From the NCBI RefSeq assembly GCF_009729075.1, contig NZ_VTGY01000013.1, positions 434,001-498,000 on the forward strand: DNA of 64,000 nt, written 5' to 3'. This document shows positions 7,447 through 17,457 of the stretch, piece by piece. Source of the DNA: Mycolicibacterium sp. CBMA 226. GTDB taxonomy: Bacteria > Actinomycetota > Actinomycetes > Mycobacteriales > Mycobacteriaceae. A program made the translations under genes and the position numbers. Below the pieces are notes generated by a model. The model saw nothing but the letters and a program-made list of their open reading frames with translations, was not told the origin of the DNA and made no database searches. The number at the start of each line of letters is the position of its first letter. Within the stretch, counting starts at the first letter, position 1.

Positions 7447-9141
7447 ATGTCCAACACCGACTATGACGTGATTGTCGTCGGGTCCGGATTCGGGGGCAGC
7501 GTCACCGCGCTGCGGTTGACCGAGAAGGGCTATCGCGTCGGCGTCCTGGAGGCCGGCCGCCGGTTCACCGACGAACAGTTCCCGAAAACCAGTTGGGACG
7601 TCCGGAAATTCGTGTGGGCGCCCAAGCTGGGCTGCTACGGCATTCAGCGCATCCACATGTTGCGTGACGTCGTCATCCTGGCCGGGGCGGGCGTGGGCGG
7701 TGGGTCGCTGAACTACGCCAACACCCTCTACAAGCCGCCCGCGACATTCTTCAACGACCCGCAGTGGGCCCACATCACCGACTGGTCCGACGAACTGTCG
7801 CCGTTCTACGACCAGGCCAGACGGATGCTCGGGGTGGTGATCAACCCGAGCATGACCCCCGCCGACGAGATCATGAAATCGGTTGCCGAGGACATGGGGG
7901 TGGGCGACACGTTCGTGCAAACCCCCGTCGGGGTGTTCTTCGGAGAGCCCGGCAAGACGGTGACCGACCCGTTCTTCGGCGGCGTCGGGCCGGACCGCAC
8001 CGGGTGCATCGAATGCGGCAGCTGCATGACGGGCTGTCGCTACGGCGCCAAGAACACACTGTTGAAGAACTACCTCGGCCTGGCCGAGAATGCCGGTGCC
8101 ACAGTGCATCCGCTGACGACGGTCGACGCGCTGCGACAGCGCCCCAGCGGAGTCTGGGAAATCGACACGGTGCGCACCGGCCGGACCCTGCGCAAGAACC
8201 GTCGCACCTTCACGGCGCGGCACGTCGTCCTGGCGGCCGGCACCTGGGGCACCCAGAACCTGCTGCACAAGATGAAGGACAGCGCTACCCTGCCACAGTT
8301 GTCCGACCGTCTCGGCGTGCTCACCCGCACCAACTCCGAATCCATCGTCGGCGCAATGAAATACAAGGTCGACCCGGCGCTGGACCTGACCCGCGGGGTG
8401 GCGATCACGTCGTCGTTCCACCCGACCAGCGACACCCACATCGAGTCGGTGCGCTACGGCAAGGGCTCCAACGCGATGGGTCTGCTGCAGACCCTCATGA
8501 CCGACGGCGGTGGCCGGTGGCCGCGCTGGCTGAAGTTCCTCGGTCTGGCGGCGAAGCATCCGCGCGCTCTGCTGCGGGTGCTGACGGTCGACAATTGGAG
8601 TGAGCGCACGGTGATTTCGCTGGTGATGCAAAACCTCGACAACTCGATCACCACATTCACCAAGCGGGGGCTGCGCGGCCGGCACCTGTCGAGCAAGCAG
8701 GGCCACGGCCGGCCCAACCCGACGTGGATCCCGGCGGGTAACGACGCGACCCGCCGGGTCGCCGAGAAGATCGACGGCGTGACGGCCGGCACCTGGGGCG
8801 AGCTGTTCAACATCCCGCTGACGGCGCATTTCCTCGGCGGGTGCACCATCGGCTCGGATGCCGACCACGCAGTCATCGACCCCTATCACCGCGTCTACGG
8901 CTACCCGACCCTGAGTGTCGTCGACGGTTCGGCGGTTTCGGCCAACCTGGGAGTGAACCCGTCGTTGACCATCACCGCGCAGGCCGAACGTGCGGCAGCG
9001 ATGTGGCCGAACAAGGGCGAGGACGACCTGCGCCCCGGGCAGGGGCAGCCCTATCGCCGGGTGGACGCCGTCGCACCGGTCAAACCCGTTGTGCCAGAGG
9101 GTGCTCCGGGGGCACTGCGGCTCCCGCTCATCCCAAGGTGA
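7447..9141 (+). CDS. choD: ChoD-like GMC oxidoreductase (putative cholesterol oxidase)
   Basis: A 564-residue FAD-dependent GMC-fold oxidoreductase. The N-terminal G-S-G-F-G-G-S binds FAD; C-I-E-C-G-S-C-M-T-G-C near residue 190 is a ferredoxin-like Cys cluster found in ChoD; the C-terminus has A-H-F-L-G-G-C and N-L-G-V-N-P-S. It aligns from memory along its whole length with M. tuberculosis ChoD (Rv3409c). ChoD is named a cholesterol oxidase, but its true substrate is disputed. In M. tuberculosis choD is near guaB, whereas here it closes a P450/Rieske operon, so this could be a second, specialised copy. The ATG at 7447 lies 10 bases after the Rieske stop with GAGGAG upstream. It overlaps the converging SnoaL-like gene by 14 bases. 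Confidence 0.85.
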   Translation: MSNTDYDVIVVGSGFGGSVTALRLTEKGYRVGVLEAGRRFTDEQFPKTSWDVRKFVWAPKLGCYGIQRIHMLRDVVILAGAGVGGGSLNYANTLYKPPATFFNDPQWAHITDWSDELSPFYDQARRMLGVVINPSMTPADEIMKSVAEDMGVGDTFVQTPVGVFFGEPGKTVTDPFFGGVGPDRTGCIECGSCMTGCRYGAKNTLLKNYLGLAENAGATVHPLTTVDALRQRPSGVWEIDTVRTGRTLRKNRRTFTARHVVLAAGTWGTQNLLHKMKDSATLPQLSDRLGVLTRTNSESIVGAMKYKVDPALDLTRGVAITSSFHPTSDTHIESVRYGKGSNAMGLLQTLMTDGGGRWPRWLKFLGLAAKHPRALLRVLTVDNWSERTVISLVMQNLDNSITTFTKRGLRGRHLSSKQGHGRPNPTWIPAGNDATRRVAEKIDGVTAGTWGELFNIPLTAHFLGGCTIGSDADHAVIDPYHRVYGYPTLSVVDGSAVSANLGVNPSLTITAQAERAAAMWPNKGEDDLRPGQGQPYRRVDAVAPVKPVVPEGAPGALRLPLIPR

Positions 9142-9583
9142 TGTTCAGGTGGTCGGACACGTCGCCGACCATCTGAACATCGACGATGCGTTCGGTGAAG
9201 TACCAGCCGGCGTCGTCGCGCGCGAACGTATCGGCGTAGCGGCCCACCACGATGGGCTGCAGCGGCACAGTGTCGGTCTGCTGGACCACGCAGAATGTCG
9301 ACCGGGCGCGGGCGGTGTCACCGTCGAGTTCGATGATCGGGTTGAGGACCAGATGTCGGGTCCGCGGCGTGTTTCCGTGGTCGGGGAAGCGGCGGGTGGT
9401 GCGGGCGAAGGTGTTGGCGATCAGCTGCCGGCCCTCGACGCTGCCGGACGTCGGCCCGCCGAACCGGCTGCGTCCCAACAGCTCTCCCACCCCGTCGAAG
9501 TCGCCGGCATCGATCAATTCGGCGTAGCGGTAAAGCAACTCGATGATCTCGAGTTTGTCCGCAGCGGCTGCCAGGGCACTCAC
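9128..9583 (-). CDS. SnoaL/NTF2-like fold protein
   Basis: A 151-residue protein of the SnoaL-like/NTF2 superfamily: an N-terminal helix [19 protein letters not shown], then the mixed cone-shaped beta region ending W-Y-F-T-E-R-I-V-D. Members act as small isomerases, hydratases or binding proteins; the function here is unknown. The GTG at 9583 overlaps the tsaD stop by four bases (GTGA), so it is read as the last gene of the tsaD operon. Its end overlaps the converging choD gene. It occupies the place downstream of tsaD where most mycobacteria carry groES. Confidence 0.75.
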   Translation of the reverse strand: MSALAAAADKLEIIELLYRYAELIDAGDFDGVGELLGRSRFGGPTSGSVEGRQLIANTFARTTRRFPDHGNTPRTRHLVLNPIIELDGDTARARSTFCVVQQTDTVPLQPIVVGRYADTFARDDAGWYFTERIVDVQMVGDVSDHLNITLG

Positions 9584-10605
9584 GCGATCTGGCCTTTCAC
9601 CACCGGCAGCCCCGGATCGCTCGGCACATCGAGCCGCGACGGTTTGGCTCCCGCCGCGATCAGATGCGCGGCGAACGAGGCGATCATGGCGCCATTGTCG
9701 GTGCACAGCCGCGGCCGAGGCACCCGAAGCGTCAAACCGGCCTCGGCACAACGTTCTTCGGCCAGTTCCCGCAGCCGCGAATTGGCCGCCACTCCCCCGG
9801 CGATCAGCAGTGTCGAGACGCCGAGGTCGGTGGCCGCACGAACTGCCTTGCTGGTCAGCACATCTGCGACGGCCTCCTGGAACCCCGCCGCCACGTCGGC
9901 ATGCGACGCGTCGGGGTGTTTCTCCATGTGACGGGCGACCGCGGTCTTCAGCCCGGAAAAGCTGAAGGTGTACGGATCATCGCGCGGACCGGTCATACCG
10001 CGCGGAAACACGATGGCATCCCGGTCCCCCTGGCGGGCCAGTTCATCGAGCACCCGGCCACCGGGGTAGCCCAGGCCGAGCAGGCGGGCCACCTTGTCGT
10101 ACGCCTCGCCGGCCGCGTCGTCGACAGTGCTGCCAAGCTCCTCGATGGGCTCACCCAGCGACCGGACGTGCAGCAGATGCGTGTGGCCGCCGGAGACCAG
10201 AAGACCGACGCTTTCTGGCAGCGGGCCGTGGTCGTACACGTCGGCGGCCAGATGCCCACCCAGGTGGTTGACGCCGTAGAAGGGCACGCCCCACGCCGCC
10301 GAATACGCCTTGGCCGCAGCGACACCCACCAGCAACGCCCCGGCCAGGCCGGGCCCGATGGTTGCCGCGACCACGTCCGGCCGCTGGATGCCGGCGGTCG
10401 CCAGCGCCCGGCTCATGGTTGGCCCCAGCGACTCCAGGTGGGCACGCGAGGCGATCTCGGGGACCACACCGCCGTAGCGGGTGTGTTCGTCGACGCTCGA
10501 GGCGACCTCGTCGGCCAGGAGTGTGACGGTGCCATCGTCCGCAAGCTCACAGATGCCGACTCCTGTTTCATCACAGGAACTTTCGATTGCCAAGATGACT
10601 GTCAT
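9580..10605 (-). CDS. tsaD: tRNA t6A37 threonylcarbamoyltransferase TsaD
   Basis: A 341-residue member of the TsaD/Kae1/Gcp family, the normal length. It transfers threonylcarbamoyl from TC-AMP to A37 of ANN-decoding tRNAs together with TsaB and TsaE. The ASKHA phosphate-binding start I-E-S-S-C-D-E-T and the metal-binding H114-L-G-G-H118 are intact. The ATG overlaps the rimI stop by four bases. It sits in the conserved actinobacterial run tsaE-tsaB-rimI-tsaD. Essential in most bacteria. Confidence 0.97.
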   Translation of the reverse strand: MTVILAIESSCDETGVGICELADDGTVTLLADEVASSVDEHTRYGGVVPEIASRAHLESLGPTMSRALATAGIQRPDVVAATIGPGLAGALLVGVAAAKAYSAAWGVPFYGVNHLGGHLAADVYDHGPLPESVGLLVSGGHTHLLHVRSLGEPIEELGSTVDDAAGEAYDKVARLLGLGYPGGRVLDELARQGDRDAIVFPRGMTGPRDDPYTFSFSGLKTAVARHMEKHPDASHADVAAGFQEAVADVLTSKAVRAATDLGVSTLLIAGGVAANSRLRELAEERCAEAGLTLRVPRPRLCTDNGAMIASFAAHLIAAGAKPSRLDVPSDPGLPVVKGQIA

Positions 10606-11075
10606 GAACCTGAATTGCTCCTCATGTCCGCGTCCCGCCGCATCGTGTAGGCGTCCGCGCCGCTGATCCGGTAATACCGTTTGCGCACACCCATCTTTAC
10701 GAATCCGGTACTTTCGTACAGCCCGATCGCCGGCTCGTTGTCGGTACGTACCTCCAAGAACACGGTCCCGCCGTCGGCGATGCCCAACAGCGCCTCCAGC
10801 AGCTCCCGGCCGATGCCCTGACCCTGGTACGCCGGATCGACCCCGATGGTGTGAATCTCGTACTCGAACGGCGGTTTACGGCCCAGCCGGCTGATCCCGG
10901 CATAGCCCACCAGCAGCTTGCCGTCCCGGGCCGCGACGTAATGGTTGTGGTCCGACTCGAGCTCGCGGATGAACGCCACCGCCGGCCACGGATCGTCGCC
11001 GGGGAACAGGATCGCCTCGAGTTCGCCGCACCGGTCGGCGTCGCCGACCGCCAGCGGCCCGTAGTCGAAAGTCAC
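10602..11075 (-). CDS. rimI: Ribosomal protein S18 alanine N-acetyltransferase RimI
   Basis: A 157-residue GNAT acetyltransferase. The acetyl-CoA loop is Y-Q-G-Q-G-I-G-R, preceded by I-H-T-I-G-V-D-P, and followed by the typical [13 protein letters not shown]. RimI acetylates the N-terminus of ribosomal protein S18; mycobacterial RimI may have wider targets. I chose the GTG at 11075 because it overlaps the tsaB stop (GTGA) and gives the usual family length; the longer frame upstream is antisense-like Arg-rich sequence. Co-translated with tsaB and tsaD. Confidence 0.93.
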   Translation of the reverse strand: MTFDYGPLAVGDADRCGELEAILFPGDDPWPAVAFIRELESDHNHYVAARDGKLLVGYAGISRLGRKPPFEYEIHTIGVDPAYQGQGIGRELLEALLGIADGGTVFLEVRTDNEPAIGLYESTGFVKMGVRKRYYRISGADAYTMRRDADMRSNSGS

Positions 11076-11710
11076 GAGAGTCCCCGCTCGGCAAGCGTTT
11101 TCGCGTCGGGGCGGCGCAGGTACAGCGGCACCAGCGCGGCGGGCGGCCGGTCCCAGTCGGCCGCGGCGACAAGCCCGGTCACCGTCGGGTACTCCACGGG
11201 CAGCGACGGCAACGAGAAGAGCGCAGCCTGCGCGGCCGGACCGGCAACCGAACCCGAACCCGGTGCGACATCCGCCGCGGCGTTGACGGCCGGTCCGTCG
11301 ACCCGGGCGCCGTCGCGGTACCGCGCCCAGTACACCTCGCGGCGGCGGGCATCGGTGACCACCAGCAGTTCGCCGGGCGTATCGGGGGCGATCGCATCCA
11401 GGCTGCACACCCCGTATACCGGGATGCCGAGCGCCTGCCCGTACGCAGCGGCGGTGGCCATGCCGACCCGCAGCCCGGTGAACGGCCCCGGCCCACAGCC
11501 GACGACGACGGCCTCCAGGTCGGCGAACGTGATACCGGCATCGGCAACGGCGCCAATCACATTGGGCGTCAGCTGCTCGGCGTGTGCCCGGGCATCGACG
11601 GTGATCCGCTCGGCCAGCACCTCGACCCCGGCCCCGGCGCGCCGGGCCACGCCGGCGGTGACGGCCGGAGTTGCCGTGTCGATTGCCAAAATAGGACCAG
11701 CCAAGATCAT
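11072..11710 (-). CDS. tsaB: t6A biosynthesis protein TsaB
   Basis: A 212-residue TsaB (YeaZ) protein, the inactive ASKHA-fold paralogue that scaffolds TsaD and TsaE. The start I-L-A-I-D-T-A-T-P and the G-C-G-P-G-P-F-T-G-L-R-V-G motif are typical. The ATG at 11710 overlaps the tsaE stop (ATGA); an in-frame ATG four codons earlier is less likely. Fits the tsaE-tsaB-rimI-tsaD operon. Confidence 0.95.
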   Translation of the reverse strand: MILAGPILAIDTATPAVTAGVARRAGAGVEVLAERITVDARAHAEQLTPNVIGAVADAGITFADLEAVVVGCGPGPFTGLRVGMATAAAYGQALGIPVYGVCSLDAIAPDTPGELLVVTDARRREVYWARYRDGARVDGPAVNAAADVAPGSGSVAGPAAQAALFSLPSLPVEYPTVTGLVAAADWDRPPAALVPLYLRRPDAKTLAERGLS

Positions 11711-12168
11711 CCACGGCTCCAATGCCAGACAGCGGTACGGGTGTCGTCGTCGGCTCGCTCCAACCGGATGTCCAGGTGGCTGGCGGAGAGCCGCTCGGCG
11801 AGGCCCTCACCCCACTCGACGACCACCACGGCGTCATCGAGGTCGGTGTCGAGATCGAGCGAGTCGAGTTCTCCGAGCAGGTCGGTGCTGCCCGAGTCGA
11901 GCAGCCGGTACATGTCGACGTGCACCATGGCGGGGTATCCGGCACGACGGGCGGGATGCACGCGGGCCAACACGTACGACGGCGACGTCACCGCGCCGCC
12001 GACGTCCATGCCCTGGGCAATTCCCTTGGCCAACATCGTTTTTCCCGCGCCCAGCGGACCAGTCAGTACCACGACGTCACCGACGCGCAGCTCGGCGCCG
12101 AACCGGGCGCCGAGTGCCATGGTGTCGGCCTCGGTCGGCAGGTGCACAGTGCCGTGCGAATCATCCAT
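11707..12168 (-). CDS. tsaE: t6A biosynthesis ATPase TsaE
   Basis: A 153-residue P-loop protein. Walker A is G-P-L-G-A-G-K-T, followed by S-P-S-Y-V-L and H-V-D-M-Y-R-L, both family signatures, and a V-V-E-W-G-E strand near the end. TsaE hydrolyses ATP to reset the TsaBD complex during t6A synthesis. The ATG at 12168 overlaps the hydrolase stop by eight bases; an in-frame ATG six codons upstream is possible. Confidence 0.95.
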   Translation of the reverse strand: MDDSHGTVHLPTEADTMALGARFGAELRVGDVVVLTGPLGAGKTMLAKGIAQGMDVGGAVTSPSYVLARVHPARRAGYPAMVHVDMYRLLDSGSTDLLGELDSLDLDTDLDDAVVVVEWGEGLAERLSASHLDIRLERADDDTRTAVWHWSRG

Positions 12169-13255
12169 TACGCTTGGCCTTTCCACGCAGATGCCGGGTC
12201 AGCGCCACCAACCGTGACGGTGTGGCGTGCTCGACGAAGCGCTCCAGTGCGTCGTTGATGAGTTCGGGTTGCTCCATGTGCACCATGTGGCCGGCGCCTT
12301 CGACGATCACCAGCTCGGATTTCGGAAGCTGCCGGGCCATGGCCTCCGACTTGGCCAGCGGGGTGAGCAGATCGTGGTCGCCACAGGCGATCAGGGTGGG
12401 CACGTGTTGCAGCACGGGCAGCGCACCGGCTTCGTCATGGGTTTCGAGTGCGTGCAGGAACTCGACGGTCGTCCGGATCGAAGTGCTGTGCGTCATCTTC
12501 TCGACATACCGCGCCACCGACGGGCTGACCGCGTCGTCGCCGAACGACGCGGCTTTGAGCACCGGGCCGATGACAGCCTTGGCGGCACCCCGGCCCGCGC
12601 TGACTGCTCCGGGCGCGAACCGCACCGCGACCTTCGCTGCCTCCAGCGCCGGGTTCTGCAACACCTCACCCAACGGTGATCGGGTAACCCCTTGTGCCGC
12701 AGAGGCGAGAATGGCGACACCACACACCCGGGCCGGGTAGTTGTGCGGAAACTGCCGGGCGTGGGACAGCACCGTCATGCCACCCATCGAGTGGCCGACG
12801 AGGACGACGGGTCCGCGCGGAGCCATCACCCGCATCACCGACTCGAGGTCCTGGCCCAACTGCGGGACGGTGTACGAGTCCACCGGCCCGGCCGATGAGC
12901 GGCCGTGCCCGCGCTGGTCGTAGAACACCATGCGGACCTGATCGCCCCATCGCTCTGCCAGCCGGGCCCGCTGAAAGTGGAAGGAGCCCATGCTGTTACA
13001 GAAACCGTGCGCGAAAAGCACCGTCAGCCGGGCATCTTTCGGGCCGACTTCGCGCACCGCCAGCGGGACGCCGTCACTTGCCGTCACCACGCACCCGCGG
13101 TCGGCGTCGAGTGTGGTGAAATCCTCACCGGCGTAAGGGTCTTCGCCGCCGCCGCGGCGCCGCAGCGAGCGGGCCACGCTGACCCCGGCGACCGAGCCCA
13201 CCGCGGTGAGACCGGCCATGCCCGCCAGCCACCGGGCATTCTTGTTGTCGCTCAT
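12161..13255 (-). CDS. Alpha/beta hydrolase
   Basis: A 364-residue alpha/beta hydrolase. The nucleophile elbow is G-H-S-M-G-G; the oxyanion region is F-A-H-G-F; an acid lies in D-H-D-L-L-T-P and the catalytic His in G-A-G-H-M-V-H-M-E. An N-terminal hydrophobic stretch (about residues 9-30) may anchor or export it. The substrate is unknown; esterase or lipase activity is likely. It sits between alr and tsaE with 4-base spacing to alr and overlap with tsaE, so it is part of the operon; as I recall M. tuberculosis has no gene at this point. Confidence 0.85.
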   Translation of the reverse strand: MSDNKNARWLAGMAGLTAVGSVAGVSVARSLRRRGGGEDPYAGEDFTTLDADRGCVVTASDGVPLAVREVGPKDARLTVLFAHGFCNSMGSFHFQRARLAERWGDQVRMVFYDQRGHGRSSAGPVDSYTVPQLGQDLESVMRVMAPRGPVVLVGHSMGGMTVLSHARQFPHNYPARVCGVAILASAAQGVTRSPLGEVLQNPALEAAKVAVRFAPGAVSAGRGAAKAVIGPVLKAASFGDDAVSPSVARYVEKMTHSTSIRTTVEFLHALETHDEAGALPVLQHVPTLIACGDHDLLTPLAKSEAMARQLPKSELVIVEGAGHMVHMEQPELINDALERFVEHATPSRLVALTRHLRGKAKRNG

Positions 13256-13259
13256 GGGC

Positions 13260-14405
13260 TCAGCCTGTCGACTCGCGATAGGTCCGGGCGATCCTGCCCC
13301 GTGGACTGGTCACGACCTCATAGTTGATGGTGCCCAGCAGTTCGGCCCAGTCCTGCGCCGTCGGCTCGCCGAAGGCGGCCGAGCCGAACAGCACGGCCTC
13401 GTCGCCCACTGCGACGCCGGCGCCGCCCGGGCCCAGGTCGACGACGAACTGGTCCATACAGATTCGCCCGACGTTGCGGTACCGGGCACCGTTGATGCTG
13501 ACGTCGATGCGTCCGCTGAGGCCGCGGAACACGCCGTCGGCATAACCGAGCGGGATCAGCCCGACGGTGGTGTCGCGGTCGGCGATCCATGTGTGCCCGT
13601 AGGACACGCCGTCACCGGCCTTGATCGAACGTACCGCGGCGACAGGACATTTCAGCGTCATGACGGGCCGCAGACCGAAATCCCCGAGCGCGGGGATCGG
13701 CGTCTGCCCGTAGACCGCGATGCCGGGCCGCACCACATCGAAATGCAGGTCGGGCCGGGTCAGCGTGGCCGGCGAGTTCGCCAGGTGCGCCACCTCGAAG
13801 TGCACGCCGGCAGCCGCGGCCCGTTCCCGGGCCGCGGTGAGGCGGGCGGCCTGCGTGTCGTTCATCGGGTGCTGCGGGTCGTCGCCGCATGCCAGGTGGC
13901 TCATGATGCCGCGCGGGTGCACCGCACCGTCGGCGGCGGCCCGGGCGATGGCGTCGAGCAGGGCCGGGTACTCGGCGGGGCTGACGCCGTTGCGGCTGAG
14001 GCCGGTGTCGACCTTGACGGTGAGAGTGGCGGGCGCGCCGCTGCGGCGCACGGCGTCGAGCACGTCGTCGAACTGGCGCACCGAGGCCACCGCCAGCTGC
14101 ACATCGGCGGCCAGCGCGGGGGCGAAGTCGGTGCCGGGCAGGTTCAGCCAGGACAGCACGGGTGCGGTGATGCCGGCCTGCCGGAGCGCCAGCGCCTCTG
14201 TGATGTTGGTGACGCCCAACTCGGCGGCCCCCGCCGCCAGCGCGGCGCGCGCCACCTGCGGCGCGCCGTGTCCGTAACCATCGGCCTTGACCACGGCCAT
14301 GACGGCAGCGCTGCCTGCGCGTTCCCGCAAAAGCCGCACGTTATGCGCAATTGCGCCCAGGTCGATGACGGCCTGGGCGGCAGGTTGGAGATCCAGCGAA
14401 CTCAT
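13260..14405 (-). CDS. alr: Alanine racemase
   Basis: A 381-residue PLP enzyme interconverting L- and D-alanine for peptidoglycan. The PLP lysine is K40 in [11 protein letters not shown], and the catalytic Tyr region is V-S-Y-G-H-T-W; R-I-C-M-D-Q-F is the usual dimer-interface motif. The ATG at 14405 gives the normal family length; upstream in-frame sequence reads into the gap after gadB. It heads the alr-hydrolase-tsaE-tsaB-rimI-tsaD run. Confidence 0.96.
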   Translation of the reverse strand: MSSLDLQPAAQAVIDLGAIAHNVRLLRERAGSAAVMAVVKADGYGHGAPQVARAALAAGAAELGVTNITEALALRQAGITAPVLSWLNLPGTDFAPALAADVQLAVASVRQFDDVLDAVRRSGAPATLTVKVDTGLSRNGVSPAEYPALLDAIARAAADGAVHPRGIMSHLACGDDPQHPMNDTQAARLTAARERAAAAGVHFEVAHLANSPATLTRPDLHFDVVRPGIAVYGQTPIPALGDFGLRPVMTLKCPVAAVRSIKAGDGVSYGHTWIADRDTTVGLIPLGYADGVFRGLSGRIDVSINGARYRNVGRICMDQFVVDLGPGGAGVAVGDEAVLFGSAAFGEPTAQDWAELLGTINYEVVTSPRGRIARTYRESTG

Positions 14406-14506
14406 ATCGCTTCCGATTCTCCCAGACGCCATCCGGTCCGCGTCGAGCGTGAGCTTGCGCACCACAATTTCGGGAGTTCTCGGACACCCGGTCACAGTTC
14501 CGGCCG

Positions 14507-15886
14507 CTAGTGGGCGAAGGGCTGCACCTCGTCGAACTGGCCCTTCGGTTTGAGCTCGTCCAAGTTGTTCAGGACGGTGATCAGGTCGTCCCGCAGCGCG
14601 CGGGCCAGGTCCGCCGAGAAACCCTCGCGCACGACCACGCGCAGCACTGCGATGTCCGTCGCACCCTCGGGCATGGTGTAGGCCGGCACCTGCCAGCCGT
14701 AGGCGCGCAGCGCATGCGACACATCGAACTCGGTGTAGGGCCGCTTGCCCTTGAGCCGGCACGCGAGCACCGGGATCGCCGAGCCGTCGGTGATGACCTC
14801 GAAGTGCTCGCTCTTGCGCAGCTCGTCACCGATCCAGCGGGCGGTGTCCGACAGACAGTGCATGATCTGCGAGTAGCCGGCCCGGCCGAGCCGCAGGAAG
14901 TTGTAGTACTGGCCCACCACCTGATTACCCGGCCGGGAGAAGTTCAGCGTGAAGGTCGGCATGTCGCCGCCCAGATAGTTCACCCGGAACACCAGATCCT
15001 CGGGGAGGTGCTCTCCGCTGCGCCAGACGACGAAGCCGATGCCGGGGTACGTCAGCCCGTACTTGTGGCCGCTGACGTTGATCGACACCACCCGCGGCAG
15101 CCGGAAATCCCACTCCAGATCGGGGTGCAGGAACGGCACCACGAAACCACCGCTGGCGGCGTCGACGTGCACAGGTACGTCCGCCCCGCCGTCGGCGGCG
15201 AGCTTGTCGAGGGCCGCGCAGATCTCGGCGATGGGTTCGAGCTCACCGGTGAACGTGGTGCCGAGAATGCCCACTACACCGATCGTGTCCTCGTCGACGT
15301 GGGCGAGCACATGTTCGGGGGTGATGACGTAGCGCCCCTCTGCCATCGGCAGGTAACGCGGCTCGACATCGAAGTAGCGGCAGAACTTTTCCCACACCAC
15401 CTGGACGTTGGAGCCCATGACGAGGTTGGGGGTGCGTCCCTTCCAGTCGCCGACCTTCTCGCGCCAACGCCACTTGAGCGCCAGCCCGGCCAGCATGACG
15501 GCCTCGCTGGAGCCGATCGTGGAAACCCCGCACGCAGACGCCGGGTCGTCGTCGCGGAGGTCGTCCGCGTGGAACAGGTCGGCGACCATGTTTACCGTGC
15601 GGGCCTCGATCGCCGCGGTCGCCGGGTACTCGTCCTTGTCGATCATGTTCTTGTCGAACGTCTCGGCCATCAACTTCTCGGCCTCGGGGTCCATCCACGT
15701 GGTGACGAACGTCGCGAGGTTCAGCCGCGAGCTGCCGTCGAGCATCAACTCGTCGTGGATGAAGCGGTAGGCGGCGGGCGGATCCATCGGATCGTCGGGC
15801 AGGCGCAGCGACGGTACCGGCGCGGTGGAGAGTCTGCCGGTGTAGGCGGGGCTCATGACCGATGCGCGAACATGCTTGTGCGACAC
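14507..15886 (-). CDS. gadB: Glutamate decarboxylase
   Basis: A 459-residue PLP enzyme that converts glutamate to GABA and CO2, consuming a proton. The PLP lysine is K275 in N-V-S-G-H-K-Y-G, with H-V-D-A-A-S-G-G upstream and the E. coli-like F-H-A-D-D and [11 protein letters not shown] motifs. The GTG at 15886 has AAAGGGA upstream; an ATG ten codons later is an alternative. The C-terminus lacks the His-His ending of E. coli GadB but ends A-H. No GABA antiporter lies adjacent. It follows nnr after 13 bases, the M. tuberculosis Rv3433c-Rv3432c order. Confidence 0.95.
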   Translation of the reverse strand: MSHKHVRASVMSPAYTGRLSTAPVPSLRLPDDPMDPPAAYRFIHDELMLDGSSRLNLATFVTTWMDPEAEKLMAETFDKNMIDKDEYPATAAIEARTVNMVADLFHADDLRDDDPASACGVSTIGSSEAVMLAGLALKWRWREKVGDWKGRTPNLVMGSNVQVVWEKFCRYFDVEPRYLPMAEGRYVITPEHVLAHVDEDTIGVVGILGTTFTGELEPIAEICAALDKLAADGGADVPVHVDAASGGFVVPFLHPDLEWDFRLPRVVSINVSGHKYGLTYPGIGFVVWRSGEHLPEDLVFRVNYLGGDMPTFTLNFSRPGNQVVGQYYNFLRLGRAGYSQIMHCLSDTARWIGDELRKSEHFEVITDGSAIPVLACRLKGKRPYTEFDVSHALRAYGWQVPAYTMPEGATDIAVLRVVVREGFSADLARALRDDLITVLNNLDELKPKGQFDEVQPFAH

Positions 15887-15899
15887 AAAAGTTCCCTTT

Positions 15900-17312
15900 C
15901 TAGAGCGATGCGACGGCGGCCCGGACGTGGGCCAGGATTCGGTGCGCCGACGTCGGCGCGGGGCGGGGACCGGGGTCGGCGGCAGACAGGCCCGCCGCGC
16001 GGGCATGCACGAAGGCCGCCATCGCGGCGGCCTCACCGGCTGCGATGCCCGACGCCAGCAGGGCGCCGATGACGCCGGACAGCACGTCGCCCGATCCGGC
16101 TGTGGCGGCCCAGGATTGGCCGGCCGGGTTCAGATACGTGGTCCCGTCCGCCGCGGCGATGACGGTGACGTTGCCCTTCAGCAGCACCGTCGCGCCCAGC
16201 CGCCCGGCCAGTGCGCGGGCGGCTCCGACGCGGTCCGGACCGGGCGGATGCCCTGCGAGCCGGGCGAATTCACCGGCATGCGGGGTCAGCACGGTCGGCG
16301 CCGCGCGGTCGGCGACCAGGTCGAGGTCCGCGGCCAGCAAGGTGAGTGCATCGGCATCGACGATCACCGGCAGATCGGTGTCCAGCGCGAAGCGCAGTGC
16401 GTCGTCGCCCGCGGTGTCGGTGCCCAACCCGGGGCCGACCACCCAGGCCTGGACACGTCCCGCGGCCGTCGCGTCGGACGCCGCAACGACTTCCGGCCAG
16501 TGCGACACCACTTCGGAGTGCGCGGAGCCGGCGTACCGGACCATGCCGGAGGTCGCGGCAACGGCGGCGCCGGTGCTGAGGATCGCCGCGCCCGGATAGG
16601 TCGCCGACCCGGCGAGCACCCCGGTGACGCCTTGCGTGTACTTGTCGTCCGTCGGGCTGGGCACGGGCCAGCGAGCGCGCACGTCGTGCGCTTCGAATCC
16701 CAGGAACGCGGGATCGGGCAGATCGAGACCGATGTCGATCAGCTCGACGCGGCCGCAATCAGCCAGTCCATGCACAGGTTTCAGGCCGCCGAACGTGACC
16801 GTCAGAGCGGCCCGCACGTGCGGGCCGTCGGCGGCGCCGGTCTGCACATCGATGCCGCTCGGAAGGTCGACGGCCACGACGTGCACGGTGTTGGCGTCGA
16901 AGACGGCCGCGGCGTCCGGCCGCAACGGCCCGGTGGCACCGATACCGACGACGCCGTCGATCACCAAATCTGTTGTCGGCGGGACGTTCTCGACGATCCT
17001 TCCGCCGGCTTTGCGGAAGGCGCCGAGTGCTTTGGTGTGCGCGCGGTCCGGGTTGAGGAGCACCGCGGTCGCGGCGGCGCCGCGTTTGCGCAGAAAGGTG
17101 GCCGCCCACAATGCGTCGCCGCCGTTGTCCCCCGACCCGACGACGGCGCAGACCTGGCGGCCCGTGACCCCGCCGGTACGGGCCTTGAGTTCGGCGGCGA
17201 TGGCCGTCGCCAGCCCGTAGGCGGCCCGGCGCATGAGTGCGCCCTCGGGCAGGGATGCCAGCAGCGGCGCCTCGGCCGCGCGGATCTGCTCGGCGGTGTA
17301 GTAGTGCCGCAT
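15900..17312 (-). CDS. nnr: Bifunctional NAD(P)HX epimerase/dehydratase
   Basis: A 470-residue fusion repairing hydrated NADH/NADPH. The N-terminal half (about 1-210) is the NnrE/YjeF_N epimerase (V-G-S-G-D-N-G-G-D-A and D-L-P-S-G-I-D). The C-terminal half is the NnrD ADP/ATP-dependent dehydratase of the ribokinase fold (V-V-G-P-G-L-G, T-P-H-A-G-E-F and A-G-S-G-D-V-L-S-G). The ATG at 17312 (M-R-H-Y-Y-T-A-E-Q) matches the family start better than one 17 codons upstream. Corresponds to M. tuberculosis Rv3433c. Confidence 0.93.
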   Translation of the reverse strand: MRHYYTAEQIRAAEAPLLASLPEGALMRRAAYGLATAIAAELKARTGGVTGRQVCAVVGSGDNGGDALWAATFLRKRGAAATAVLLNPDRAHTKALGAFRKAGGRIVENVPPTTDLVIDGVVGIGATGPLRPDAAAVFDANTVHVVAVDLPSGIDVQTGAADGPHVRAALTVTFGGLKPVHGLADCGRVELIDIGLDLPDPAFLGFEAHDVRARWPVPSPTDDKYTQGVTGVLAGSATYPGAAILSTGAAVAATSGMVRYAGSAHSEVVSHWPEVVAASDATAAGRVQAWVVGPGLGTDTAGDDALRFALDTDLPVIVDADALTLLAADLDLVADRAAPTVLTPHAGEFARLAGHPPGPDRVGAARALAGRLGATVLLKGNVTVIAAADGTTYLNPAGQSWAATAGSGDVLSGVIGALLASGIAAGEAAAMAAFVHARAAGLSAADPGPRPAPTSAHRILAHVRAAVASL

Positions 17313-17457
17313 AGCTCCGAAGGTTACGCAGATCCGCCCGTCCGGGGTTGGCTTGTGCGTCAATTCGACTCGCGGCCGGATCGATTATGAGTCCATGTGC
17401 CGACAATCGGCAGAAGTTCGCGCGCAAGATCACCGTCGGCGCGGATAGCATCCCGCC

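Noticed and set aside
13206..17390. Long plus-strand frames over alr, gadB and nnr
   Set aside because: Complementary to conserved housekeeping genes and without recognisable sequence.
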